64,000 nt of DNA. It comes from Thiothrix sp. Its GTDB lineage: Bacteria; Pseudomonadota; Gammaproteobacteria; Thiotrichales; Thiotrichaceae. How positions within the stretch are numbered: the first letter of the stretch is position 1; each line of letters begins with the position of its first letter. The translations under genes were made by a program, and so were the position numbers. Shown piece by piece: positions 33,491 through 41,849 of the stretch. The notes beneath the pieces were generated by a model that saw only the letters and a program-made list of their open reading frames with translations, was not told the DNA's origin and ran no database searches. The stretch lies in NCBI RefSeq assembly GCF_028714775.1, contig NZ_JAQTLS010000003.1, positions 62,001-126,000 on the forward strand. The letters are read 5' to 3'.

Positions 33491-34774
33491 ATGTCCCATT
33501 GGTATTCTGCACGAGTAAAAACGGCCTGCGTGGCGATCGTCGCCGGGTTGGCGATATTGGCCTCCCCCATCGCTTCCGCATTTGATGCCCCTCAGATTGC
33601 GGCAAAAATCAAAGCTGCCAGACCCAAAGTACGTGACCCGGCGGGCTGGGCAAACGACATACTGGGTGCATTGCAAGCACATAACCTGCCGCAAACCCCG
33701 GAAAACGTTTGCGCCTTGGTGGCGATTATCGACCAAGAATCAGCTTTTTCCGCCAACCCCAGCGTGCCCAATCTGGGCAAAGTGTCGGAAAAGGCAGTCA
33801 TTGCCAAACTCAACCAGCATCCCATTTTAGGCGGGCAAGCCAGCACGTTTCTTGCCCAATACCCCAACCCACGCAACAGTTTCATGCAGCGCATCCGCCA
33901 TGCCAAAACCGAACGTGACCTTGATTGGGCTTACCGCGACTTAACCGCCGGGATAGCGCAGGAATACAAACTGAGTTTCCTGATGAACAGCGACTTCGCC
34001 CGCGATTTCATCGAAAGCCAAAACGAAATCAACACCCTCGGCCCCATGCAAGTCGATGTCAACTTTGCCGTGCAACACGAAGCAGCACGACGTGGCAGAG
34101 CCTTGTCCTTGCAGGAAATTTACCAACTGCGCGACGCACTTTATACCCGCAAAGGTGGGCTGTACTACGGCACACTGCTGCTATTGGGGTATGAAACGGG
34201 CTATGGCAAAAAGCTGTTCCGCTTTGCCGACTACAACGCAGGGCGCTATACCAGCCGCAACGCCGCCTTCCAAACCGTGGTGGGTGCATTGGCAAAACTG
34301 CCTATCGCCACCGATGGTGATTTATTGATGTATGAAAAAGGTAGCGTCAGCTCAGCGGTCAGCAATACCGAACAGGCTGTGCGCATCGTCGCCGACAAAT
34401 ACGGCCTAATCCTGCCCAACCAGCGCATCCGCAGCGATTTGATGCAGGAAAAAACACTGGGTTTCAATAGCACCTCGACCTACAAAACCGTGATGCAAGC
34501 CTACCAATTGGTGAAAAAAGCTGCCCCGCCGTATGCAGTCGTGCCGCGCATCACCTTGCACAGTGAAAAAACCTCGCGCATCCTCACTACCGAACGTTTT
34601 GCCAATATGGTCAATAAACGCTACCAACGCTGCCTTGCCCAACCCGAAGGCGTTGTTAGCCAAGCCATTCCAGCAACCGTAGGTAAAAGCCTCAGCCCAG
34701 CAGTTCCAGCGGCAACTGATCAACGTCCAGCCCCTTCATTTCTACAAGACTGGGTAAATCTTCCAGCGATTTGA
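33491..34774 (+). CDS. DUF1615-like secreted protein with transglycosylase-like motifs
   Basis: 427 residues with a signal peptide or N-terminal anchor ending near ASPIASA. Three spaced motifs recall SLT-type lytic transglycosylases: DQESAF (Glu as possible acid), LGPMQVD and YNAGRY. I associate this with the DUF1615 family, which is not characterised. The last 83 nt overlap the convergent scpB 3' end, so the two mRNAs are complementary there. Confidence 0.75.
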   Translation: MSHWYSARVKTACVAIVAGLAILASPIASAFDAPQIAAKIKAARPKVRDPAGWANDILGALQAHNLPQTPENVCALVAIIDQESAFSANPSVPNLGKVSEKAVIAKLNQHPILGGQASTFLAQYPNPRNSFMQRIRHAKTERDLDWAYRDLTAGIAQEYKLSFLMNSDFARDFIESQNEINTLGPMQVDVNFAVQHEAARRGRALSLQEIYQLRDALYTRKGGLYYGTLLLLGYETGYGKKLFRFADYNAGRYTSRNAAFQTVVGALAKLPIATDGDLLMYEKGSVSSAVSNTEQAVRIVADKYGLILPNQRIRSDLMQEKTLGFNSTSTYKTVMQAYQLVKKAAPPYAVVPRITLHSEKTSRILTTERFANMVNKRYQRCLAQPEGVVSQAIPATVGKSLSPAVPAATDQRPAPSFLQDWVNLPAI

Positions 34775-35243
34775 GGTTGAAATAGTCGAGGAACTGGCGG
34801 GTCGTGCCGAGCATTTCCGGTCTGCCCGGCAGTTCCTTATGCCCTACCACCCGCACCCAATCGCGCTCCAACAAGGTTTTGATGATGTTGGCATTGACCG
34901 CCACGCCCCGGATTTCTTCGATTTCTGCACGGGTAATCGGTTGCCGCCACGCAATCAGTGCCAAAGTTTCGAGGAAGACGCGGGAATATTTCGGCGGCTT
35001 TTCCTGCGAGTGACGTTGCACCCATTCTTTGAATTCAGCGCGGGTTTGCAGGCGGAAACCACTTGCTGTTTCCACCAATTCAAAGCTTTGCCCTGCACAC
35101 GCGGTTTGCAATACCTGTAACGCCACGCGGATGGTTTGGCGCGTCACCCGTTCTTCTGGCGGGAAATAGCCTTCCAATTGTTCCAGCGACAAAGGTTTCT
35201 CAGCGGTAAGCAAGATTGCTTGCAGAATGGTTTCAAGCGGCAT
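34692..35243 (-). CDS. scpB: Segregation and condensation protein B
   Basis: 183 residues from the ATG at 35243 (MPLETILQAILL). GGGAG is 6 nt upstream of it; an ATG two codons earlier has no room for a ribosome site. Two winged-helix domains are evident (LSLEQLEGYF, then ALIAWRQPITRAEIEEIRGV). ScpB binds the kleisin ScpA in the condensin complex with Smc. The gene overlaps scpA by 11 nt. Confidence 0.92.
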   Translation of the reverse strand: MPLETILQAILLTAEKPLSLEQLEGYFPPEERVTRQTIRVALQVLQTACAGQSFELVETASGFRLQTRAEFKEWVQRHSQEKPPKYSRVFLETLALIAWRQPITRAEIEEIRGVAVNANIIKTLLERDWVRVVGHKELPGRPEMLGTTRQFLDYFNLKSLEDLPSLVEMKGLDVDQLPLELLG

Positions 35244-36015
35244 GGGCATCTCCCGCAGGACGGATATATAGCAATGCATAGACATCATCGCTTTGCACCA
35301 CGTCAATCAAGTGCGCCTTGAGCAATTCCAGCACCGCCATCAGCGACACCACCACCCCACGTCGCCCCTCTTCCACTTTGAACAAATGGGTAAACGGCAC
35401 AATGGCTTGCTGCTGCAACAGGCTCAGAATGTGGGTCATGCGTTCGCGGATCGACAAGTGTTCGCGCTTGATCTGGTGATGGCTGAACATATCTGCCCGC
35501 CGTAGGACATCCTGAAACGCCAGCAGCAATTCGCGTAAGGAAACCTGCGGTTGCGGGCGCGGCGGCTTGGGGAAATCGGCAGCCGTTTGCGCCACGTAAT
35601 GTTCCCGCTCCAAACGCGGCAAGCTATCCAGCTCGGCAGCAGCCTGCTTGCACTGCTCGTATTCCTGTAATTGGCGCATCAACGCAGCACGCGGGTCATC
35701 TTCTTCATCAATCTCAGCATGGCGTGGCAACAACATGCGGGATTTGATTTCCGCCAACATTGCCGCCATCAGCAAGTATTCCGCCGCCAAATCGAGGTTA
35801 AAATCTTTCATCAACTCGACATAGGCCATGTATTGCACGGTCACATCGGCAATGGGGATGTCGCAAATGTCGAAATTTTGCCGCCGGATCAGGTACAACA
35901 GCAAATCCAGCGGGCCTTCAAAGGCTTCCAAAAAGACCGCTAGCGCGTCGGGCGGGATGTACAAATCCTCCGGCATGGTGACAAGCTGTTCACCACGCAC
36001 AATCGCCAGCGGCAT
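35233..36015 (-). CDS. scpA: Segregation and condensation protein A
   Basis: About 260 residues from the ATG at 36015 (MPLAIVRGEQL). The frame runs further upstream, but that part is a translation of the GC-rich repeat at 36018-36128 and is unlikely to be protein. The kleisin N-terminal domain shows FEGPLDLLLYLIRRQNFDI, and the C-terminal winged helix ends the protein. It bridges Smc heads in chromosome condensation. It is in an operon with scpB and perhaps trpS. Confidence 0.9.
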   Translation of the reverse strand: MPLAIVRGEQLVTMPEDLYIPPDALAVFLEAFEGPLDLLLYLIRRQNFDICDIPIADVTVQYMAYVELMKDFNLDLAAEYLLMAAMLAEIKSRMLLPRHAEIDEEDDPRAALMRQLQEYEQCKQAAAELDSLPRLEREHYVAQTAADFPKPPRPQPQVSLRELLLAFQDVLRRADMFSHHQIKREHLSIRERMTHILSLLQQQAIVPFTHLFKVEEGRRGVVVSLMAVLELLKAHLIDVVQSDDVYALLYIRPAGDAHAA

Positions 36016-36017
36016 CT

Positions 36018-36128
36018 CTTTTTGGATGAACCCCTCACCCCCCAGCCCCCTCTCCCTCAAGGGGCGAGGGGGAGCAAGAGGTTTTCTTAGCCCCTCTCCC
36101 CTTGAGGGAGAGGGGTTGGGGTGAGGGG
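36018..36128. repeat. Intergenic inverted repeat, family A (paired)
   Basis: Same design as 22805-22920: CCCCTCACCCCCCAGCCCCC with CTCAAGGGGCGAGGGGG, a short spacer with GCAAGAGG, then CCCCTCTCCCCTTGAGGGAG with GGGGTTGGGGTGAGGGG. It lies between trpS and scpA. Confidence 0.85.
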
Positions 36129-36131
36129 TAA

Positions 36132-37352
36132 TCACAAATGATGGGTAAAACGCATGGCTTCCATCACATCCACCATCGTTGCCTTGGCAACTTGGCGGGC
36201 GGTTTCAGCCCCTTCGCGCAAAATTTCACGCACCCTCCCCCGGTCTGCCTCAAATTCGGCAGCACGTTGTTGGATCGGCGCAAGTTCCGCCTGCACTGCC
36301 GCAATCACCGGCTGTTTGCATTCGATGCAACCGATACCCGCGCTGCGGCAACCTTCCTGCACCCATTGCTTGGTGGTGTCGTCGGAATACACTTCGTGGA
36401 ACTGCCATACCGGGCAACGTGCTGGATCGCCGGGGTCAGTACGGCGCACGCGGTTGGTGTCAGTCGGCATGGTGCGGATTTTCTTTTCCACACTCTCCGG
36501 CGACTCGCGCAGGGAAAGGGTGTTGTTGTAGGACTTGGACATTTTCTGCCCATCCAGCCCCGGCATTTTCGAGGCTTTGGTCAGCGCGGCTTGCGGTTCA
36601 GGCAGGATGGTTTTACCAGAGCCTTCCAAATAACCCAGCAAACGTTCGCGGTCGCCTACACTCAGACTTTGCTGCGACTCCAACAACGCCCGCCCCATAA
36701 CAATCGCATCGGTACTGCCTTGCTCTTGGTATTGGCGACGCAAGTCACGGTAAGTTTTCGCGTGTTTCTTACCCATCTTATTGGCGGCTTGTTCGGCTTT
36801 TTCTTCAAAGCCCGGTTCGCGCCCGTAGAGGTGGTTGAAACGCCGCGCCACTTCGCGGGTAATTTCGATATGCGCCACTTGGTCTGCACCGACGGGTACG
36901 TGGTCAGCCTTGTAGATCAGGATGTCCGCCGATTGCAGCAGCGGGTAGCCCAAGAAACCGTAAGTGGCCAAGTCGCGCTCTTTGAGCTTTTCCTGCTGGT
37001 CTTTATAAGTCGGAACCCGTTCCAACCAGCCCAACGGAGTAATCATCGACAACAGCAGGTGCAATTCGGCATGTTGCGGCACATGCGATTGGGTGAAAAC
37101 GGTCGCACAACGCGGGTCTATGCCTGCTGCCAGCCAATCAATCGCCATGTCTTCCACGTGCTGGGAAATGCCATCCGGCGTTTCGTAATGGGTGGTGAGG
37201 GCGTGCCAATCGGCAACGAAGAAAAAGCACTCGTGCTGGTGCTGCATTTCAACCCAATTTTTCAGGACACCGTGATAATGCCCCAAGTGTAACAGTCCGG
37301 TTGGGCGCATCCCGGAAACGATGCGCTGACGATGCGAAGGCGTAGTACTCAC
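36132..37352 (-). CDS. trpS: Tryptophanyl-tRNA synthetase
   Basis: 406 residues, longer than the 334 of E. coli. Class I signatures HLGHYHG (HIGH) and KMSKSYNN (KMSKS) are intact. The extra length is mostly an insert of about 65 residues (KHAKTYRDLRRQ... to ...LLGYLEGSGKT) ahead of the KMSKS loop. It charges tRNA-Trp. Neighbours scpAB and the M50 peptidase are a common gammaproteobacterial order. Confidence 0.95.
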   Translation of the reverse strand: MSTTPSHRQRIVSGMRPTGLLHLGHYHGVLKNWVEMQHQHECFFFVADWHALTTHYETPDGISQHVEDMAIDWLAAGIDPRCATVFTQSHVPQHAELHLLLSMITPLGWLERVPTYKDQQEKLKERDLATYGFLGYPLLQSADILIYKADHVPVGADQVAHIEITREVARRFNHLYGREPGFEEKAEQAANKMGKKHAKTYRDLRRQYQEQGSTDAIVMGRALLESQQSLSVGDRERLLGYLEGSGKTILPEPQAALTKASKMPGLDGQKMSKSYNNTLSLRESPESVEKKIRTMPTDTNRVRRTDPGDPARCPVWQFHEVYSDDTTKQWVQEGCRSAGIGCIECKQPVIAAVQAELAPIQQRAAEFEADRGRVREILREGAETARQVAKATMVDVMEAMRFTHHL

Positions 37353-37374
37353 GCAAATACCTTATTCATTCAAC

Positions 37375-38037
37375 TCAAAAGAAAAGATGCCCCAACAAGG
37401 CAGCCAATGTACCGACCAGCGGCATGATAATGTTATCCAGCACCCCAAAATACAGCAGCGCCACCACGATGATCATACCATACGGCTCAATCTGGTCGAG
37501 CACGCTGGAAATGCTGGGCGGCAACAAGCCGGAAAGCACCCTGCCCCCATCCAGCGGCGGAATCGGCAACAGGTTAAACACCAGCAACACCAAGTTGATC
37601 ATAATGCCATTCTGGCTCATTGCCATGAAACCACGCGCCACATTCTCATTGGGGATCAGGTTGGCGAACACGATCAGTAAAATAATCCACAAAACCGCCA
37701 TCAATAAGTTGGCTAATGGCCCAGCAATAGCCACCAACACCATGTCTTTACGGTAGTTTTTCAGGTTACGGAAATTCACTGGAACGGGCTTTGCCCAGCC
37801 AAACAGAAAGGGCGCATTCAGCAGCAGTAACACCACAGGCACGGCGATTGTCCCTATCGGGTCAACGTGCTTGATCGGGTTCAGCGACAGCCGCCCCAAC
37901 ATTTTTGCGGTGCTGTCCCCTAATTTGTTCGCCATCCAACCATGCGCAACTTCGTGCAAGGTGATCGCAAACAATACCGGGATAGCCCACGTTGCCAACC
38001 CGTACATAAAGGCATTGATGTCAAAATCCATATTCAA
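37375..38037 (-). CDS. Site-2 protease family (M50) membrane peptidase
   Basis: 220 residues with about five to six membrane helices. The zinc motif is ITLHEVAHGWMA (HExxH) near residue 25, and the third ligand is in LLPIPPLDGGRVL. This is the short, PDZ-less M50 type adjoining trpS in many bacteria; the substrate is unknown. It follows yciO by 3 nt. Confidence 0.9.
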   Translation of the reverse strand: MNMDFDINAFMYGLATWAIPVLFAITLHEVAHGWMANKLGDSTAKMLGRLSLNPIKHVDPIGTIAVPVVLLLLNAPFLFGWAKPVPVNFRNLKNYRKDMVLVAIAGPLANLLMAVLWIILLIVFANLIPNENVARGFMAMSQNGIMINLVLLVFNLLPIPPLDGGRVLSGLLPPSISSVLDQIEPYGMIIVVALLYFGVLDNIIMPLVGTLAALLGHLFF

Positions 38038-38040
38038 ATC

Positions 38041-38667
38041 TTAATGCTCCACCAACCAATTCACACTGCCCTTGCCTTCACGCAGGACAACCGGACGGGC
38101 TTCCATCAAATCCACGACCGTAGTGGGTTCGTGTCCACAAAAACCACCATCAATGATCAAGTCCACCTGATGCTCCAAGGACAAACGGATTTGGTAAGGG
38201 TCAACCATCGGCAGGTCTTCCCCCGGCAAAATCAAGGTGCTGGACATCAACGGCTCGTTCAGCTCCTGTAAAAGCGTCTGCGTAACAATGTGATCCGGCA
38301 GACGGATACCGATAGTCTTGCGTTTGGGGTTTTGCAAACGGCGCGGCACTTCACGGGTAGCCTGAAGGATAAAGGTGTAAGGCCCCGGCGTTAGCGACTT
38401 GATCAGCCGATAGTTCATATTATCAACTTGCGCATACAGGGCAATTTCCGACAGGTCGCGGCACACCAAGGTGAAGTTGTGTTTGTTGTCCACCTTGCGG
38501 ATACGTTGGATACGTTCCATCGCCGCCTTGTCGCCCAAATGGCAACCAATGGCATAACTGGAATCGGTTGGAAACACCACCACACCACCATCACGGATGA
38601 TTTGTACGGCTTGCTTAACCAATCGGGCTTGGGGGTTTTCAGGATGAATTTGAAAATACTGACTCAT
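38041..38667 (-). CDS. yciO: YciO/TsaC/Sua5-family protein
   Basis: 208 residues from the ATG at 38667 (MSQYFQIHPEN); the frame runs upstream but that part overlaps the divergent yciB region. Sua5/YciO features are GGVVVFPTDSSYAIGC, KHNFTLVCRDLSEI and RLPDH. TsaC relatives make threonylcarbamoyl-AMP for tRNA t6A; YciO paralogues are less well defined. The subgroup is assigned by the N-terminus and the yciB/yciI neighbours. Confidence 0.88.
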   Translation of the reverse strand: MSQYFQIHPENPQARLVKQAVQIIRDGGVVVFPTDSSYAIGCHLGDKAAMERIQRIRKVDNKHNFTLVCRDLSEIALYAQVDNMNYRLIKSLTPGPYTFILQATREVPRRLQNPKRKTIGIRLPDHIVTQTLLQELNEPLMSSTLILPGEDLPMVDPYQIRLSLEHQVDLIIDGGFCGHEPTTVVDLMEARPVVLREGKGSVNWLVEH

Positions 38668-38724
38668 GGTTCGATTATCGTTTAGAATTGGCGACTTTAA
38701 AATTAACTGATTATACCAATACGC

Positions 38725-39342
38725 ATGAAGTTCCTGTTTGACTTTTTCCCGGTTGCACTGTTCTTTCTGGTGTACAAATTCTTTGGCGACCTGCCTGCCG
38801 CGTGGGTAGAAGCCGCCAACCAATTTCCACTGATGGCCTTGAACCAGAGCAACCCCAAGGACGCGATCCTGATGGCAACGTTGGTGATCATACTCGCAAC
38901 GATCCTACAAAACGTGGCGTATTTTGCCATGCACCGCCGTTTCGAGCGGATGCACCTGATCACGCTGGGAATTTTACTGGTATTCGGCACACTGACGCTC
39001 TTCCTGAAAGACCCACTGTTCATCAAATGGAAAGTCAGCATCATCAACTGGGCATTCGCGCTGGCCTTCATTGGCAGCTTGTTTGTGGGCAACCGCAAAC
39101 CACTGGCGGAACGCATGATGTCCCACGCCATCCAAGCCCCCGCCGCGACATGGAAACAGGTTAACACGCTGTGGGCCATTTTCTTTGCTTTCATTGGTGT
39201 GTTAAACCTTGTCATTGCCTACTTTTTTAGTGAAAACGTCTGGGTAAACTTTAAACTATTCGGCGTACTGGGACTAACCTTGGTATTTGTTGTCATACAA
39301 GCGCTCTACTTGCAAAAGTATGCCGACGAACCGGCTGAATAG
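38725..39342 (+). CDS. yciB: Inner-membrane septation protein YciB (IspZ)
   Basis: 205 residues, about six membrane helices, with the family start MKFLFDFFPVALFFLVYKF and the FGTLTLFLKDPLFIKWK segment. YciB is linked to envelope integrity and cell division. It is followed by yciI, as in E. coli. Confidence 0.93.
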   Translation: MKFLFDFFPVALFFLVYKFFGDLPAAWVEAANQFPLMALNQSNPKDAILMATLVIILATILQNVAYFAMHRRFERMHLITLGILLVFGTLTLFLKDPLFIKWKVSIINWAFALAFIGSLFVGNRKPLAERMMSHAIQAPAATWKQVNTLWAIFFAFIGVLNLVIAYFFSENVWVNFKLFGVLGLTLVFVVIQALYLQKYADEPAE

Positions 39343-39360
39343 TTACGAAAATTTAAGGAC

Positions 39361-39669
39361 ATGGCGAATATGTTATATGTAATCATCGGCGACGACACAG
39401 CGGATAGCCTGCCCGCACGGCTAGCGGCACGCCCGGCACACTTGGAACGGCTCCACGCCCTGCGTGATGCAGGCCGTTTGCTGGTAGCAGGCCCCACCCC
39501 GGCAATTGATGCCAATGACCCCGGCGAGGCGGGTTTCACCGGCAGCATCATTATTGCCGAATTTGATTCGCTGGAAGCGGCACAAAGCTGGGCAGACGCT
39601 GACCCTTACCGGGCAGCAGGTGTTTACCAGCGTGTCACCGTCAAACCTTTCAAGAAAGTGTTACCTTAA
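39361..39669 (+). CDS. yciI: YciI-family protein
   Basis: 102 residues, ferredoxin-like fold. The His-Asp type region is [23 protein letters not shown], and [12 protein letters not shown] is the second family motif. The function of YciI is not settled. It lies between yciB and a peptidyl-prolyl isomerase gene and is likely co-transcribed with both. Confidence 0.9.
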   Translation: MANMLYVIIGDDTADSLPARLAARPAHLERLHALRDAGRLLVAGPTPAIDANDPGEAGFTGSIIIAEFDSLEAAQSWADADPYRAAGVYQRVTVKPFKKVLP

Positions 39670-39687
39670 AAGAGGAAGAGTAAAACA

Positions 39688-40623
39688 ATGCGATTGATAA
39701 CCAATAAAATGCTTGTAACTGGGCTGCTTGGGCTGAGCTTGGTAGCGGCTGCCAACCTGTATGCAGAAACTGCACCGGCTGCAACACCACCAGCGGGCGC
39801 GGCTGCTCCTGCTGCTGACGCCAAAGGCGCGGATGCCGTAGTCGCCACAGTAAATGGTCAAAACATCACTAAATCTACCTTGGATACCGTCATCGGCATG
39901 GTGCGCGGCTCCAGCCCTGATGCCAAAGTCGACACCAAAGCCGTGCTTGATGACCTGATCATCACCGAAATTGCACGCCAAGAAGCCAACAAATCCGGCC
40001 TTGCCGACCGCGCCGACATCAAGCAAAAACTCCAAGACATCACCGACAAACTGGTGCTGAACGCTTGGACACAAGACAAAGCGGCTTCCTTCAAAATCAC
40101 TGACGAAGAGCTGAAAGCCTCTTACGACAAGCAAATCAGTGCTGGCGACAAGTTTGAATACCATGCCCGCCACATCCTGATGAAAACCAAGGAAGAAGCC
40201 CAAGGCGTCATCAAGGAATTGGACAACAAAGGTGATTTCGCTGAACTGGCGAAGAAATCTTCCGATGGCCCATCAGCATCTACTGGCGGCGATCTCGGCT
40301 GGTTCAAGCTGGCTACAATGGTCAAGCCATTCGCTGAAGCCGTTGCCAAAATGGAACCGGGCACGATTACCAAAGAACCTGTGCAAACTGAGTTCGGCTT
40401 CCACGTCATCAAGTTGGAAGAACGCCGCGAAGTCAAACCACCTGAATTCGACGCGGTAAAACCCCAACTGCAACGCCAAATGGAGCAAGAAAAAATGCTC
40501 AAGTACATGGAAGAGTTGCGTACTAAAGCGGACGTAAAAGTCCTGCTGCCGGAAGAAAAAGCAGCCGACGCAAAACCTGCTGATGCTAAAGCAGCAGAGC
40601 CGAAGGCTGAAGAGAAGAAATAA
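39688..40623 (+). CDS. Parvulin-type peptidyl-prolyl cis-trans isomerase
   Basis: 311 residues with an N-terminal signal (GLLGLSLVAAANLYA) and an Ala/Pro linker. A SurA-like helical region (VATVNGQNITKSTLD) comes before the parvulin domain (about 150-250: YHARHILMKTKEEA, GGDLGWF, FGFHVIKLEERR). The tail is Ala/Lys-rich. It probably acts as a periplasmic folding catalyst of the PpiC/PrsA type. Confidence 0.9.
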   Translation: MRLITNKMLVTGLLGLSLVAAANLYAETAPAATPPAGAAAPAADAKGADAVVATVNGQNITKSTLDTVIGMVRGSSPDAKVDTKAVLDDLIITEIARQEANKSGLADRADIKQKLQDITDKLVLNAWTQDKAASFKITDEELKASYDKQISAGDKFEYHARHILMKTKEEAQGVIKELDNKGDFAELAKKSSDGPSASTGGDLGWFKLATMVKPFAEAVAKMEPGTITKEPVQTEFGFHVIKLEERREVKPPEFDAVKPQLQRQMEQEKMLKYMEELRTKADVKVLLPEEKAADAKPADAKAAEPKAEEKK

Positions 40624-40644
40624 AAGTCCCTCTTTTTCCGTATA

Positions 40645-40745
40645 AAGAAACCCCTCCCCATCCCTCCCCTTATCAGGGGAGGGAGCAAGAGGCGGAGTGG
40701 ATTTCTTTCTCCTCCCCTGATAAGAGGAGGTCGGGAGGGGTTTCC
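40645..40745. repeat. Intergenic inverted repeat, family B (paired)
   Basis: GAAACCCCTCCCCATCCCTC with CCTTATCAGGGGAGGGAGC, and CTCCCCTGATAAGAGGAGG with TCGGGAGGGGTTTCC, facing each other between the isomerase gene and ygfZ. Related to 18262-18371 and 19072-19113. Confidence 0.85.
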
Positions 40746-40769
40746 ATACACCGCAACAAGGGAGCTGTC

Positions 40770-41798
40770 ATGAAGCCAGACTGGAAGAATTTTCTGATTG
40801 ATTGTGGAGCTGAGTTTGCTGATGACTCGCTCGTTTCTTTCGGCAATCCTGAACGCGAACGCCGTATCCCCCCGCAAGGTGCAATCCTGTGCGACCTTTC
40901 ACACTTTGGCCTGATCAGTGTCAGCGGCGACGATGCCACCACTTTTCTACAAGGCCAACTGACCAACGACATCCGCCAAGTGACCGATTCCGTATCGCAA
41001 CTGAGTGCTTGGTGCACTGCCCAAGGCCGTGTGTTGGCAACCTTTTTCATCACCAAACGTCACGGTGCTTACTACCTAAGCGTATCAAGTGATTTGCTCG
41101 AACCTGTACTCAAACGCCTGCGCATGTACGTGCTGCGTTCCAAAGTGGTACTGGAAGATGCCAGCGCCAGCTTGGTGCATTTCGGTTACGCCGCACCCGA
41201 CGGTGACAAGCGTTTGCAGGAAATCCTCGGGGCAGCGCCCGCCAAAGCCTACGACACCGTGCAAGTCAATGGCCTGACCATTATGCACCAACCCGCACCG
41301 ATCCCGCGTTTCAAAATTCTGGGTGAACTGGATGAAGCGCGGAAGCTGTGGGAGTTACTCAACGTCAACTCGGCCTGCGTAGGGCGCAGTGGCTGGGAAT
41401 ATTTCAACATCCTCTCCGGCGTACCGATGGTTTCTAAAGCCAGCAGCGAAGCGTGGGTTCCGCAGATGTTGAACATGCACGTGATCAACGGCGTGAGTTT
41501 CACCAAAGGCTGTTTCCCCGGTCAAGAGATCGTTGCCCGCCTCAAATACTTAGGCAAGTCCAAACGCCAGATGTACCGCATCGGCATTCCCCATTGCGTG
41601 AAAACACCGGCAGTAGGAAGCCATATTGCCAGTGGCACTGACCCGGATGCTGGAACCATCCTCAACGCCACCCTCAACCCGGATGGTTATGTGGAAGCAC
41701 TGGCGGTGATGAAGATTGCGGAAGCGGCAAATCCGCTGCATCTGGGGGAATATACGGTGAAAGTACTGGAATTGCCTTACGAATTGGAAACCGAGTAA
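40770..41798 (+). CDS. ygfZ: Folate-dependent Fe-S / tRNA-modification factor YgfZ
   Basis: 342 residues. The signature KGCFPGQEIVAR is intact, and the N-terminus has GDDATTFLQGQLTNDI. YgfZ binds tetrahydrofolate, aids Fe-S enzymes and affects tRNA thiomodification. It is a stand-alone gene with a terminator behind it. Confidence 0.93.
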   Translation: MKPDWKNFLIDCGAEFADDSLVSFGNPERERRIPPQGAILCDLSHFGLISVSGDDATTFLQGQLTNDIRQVTDSVSQLSAWCTAQGRVLATFFITKRHGAYYLSVSSDLLEPVLKRLRMYVLRSKVVLEDASASLVHFGYAAPDGDKRLQEILGAAPAKAYDTVQVNGLTIMHQPAPIPRFKILGELDEARKLWELLNVNSACVGRSGWEYFNILSGVPMVSKASSEAWVPQMLNMHVINGVSFTKGCFPGQEIVARLKYLGKSKRQMYRIGIPHCVKTPAVGSHIASGTDPDAGTILNATLNPDGYVEALAVMKIAEAANPLHLGEYTVKVLELPYELETE

Positions 41799-41815
41799 CT
41801 CAACTCTCTTCCAAC

Positions 41816-41842
41816 AAAAGGGCGCAGATTGCGCCCTTTTTT
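41816..41842 (+). terminator. Terminator between ygfZ and idh
   Basis: AAAGGGCGC-agatt-GCGCCCTTT followed by a T run. It can serve both convergent genes, because A residues precede the stem. Confidence 0.88.
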
Positions 41843-41849
41843 ATGGTCA

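Noticed and set aside
36016-36135. N-terminal extension of ScpA by 40 residues
   Set aside because: It is the translation of a family A repeat; MPLAIVRGEQL at 36015 is a better start.
36138-37292. A 384-codon plus-strand frame opposite trpS
   Set aside because: Antisense of a gene with intact HIGH and KMSKS motifs.
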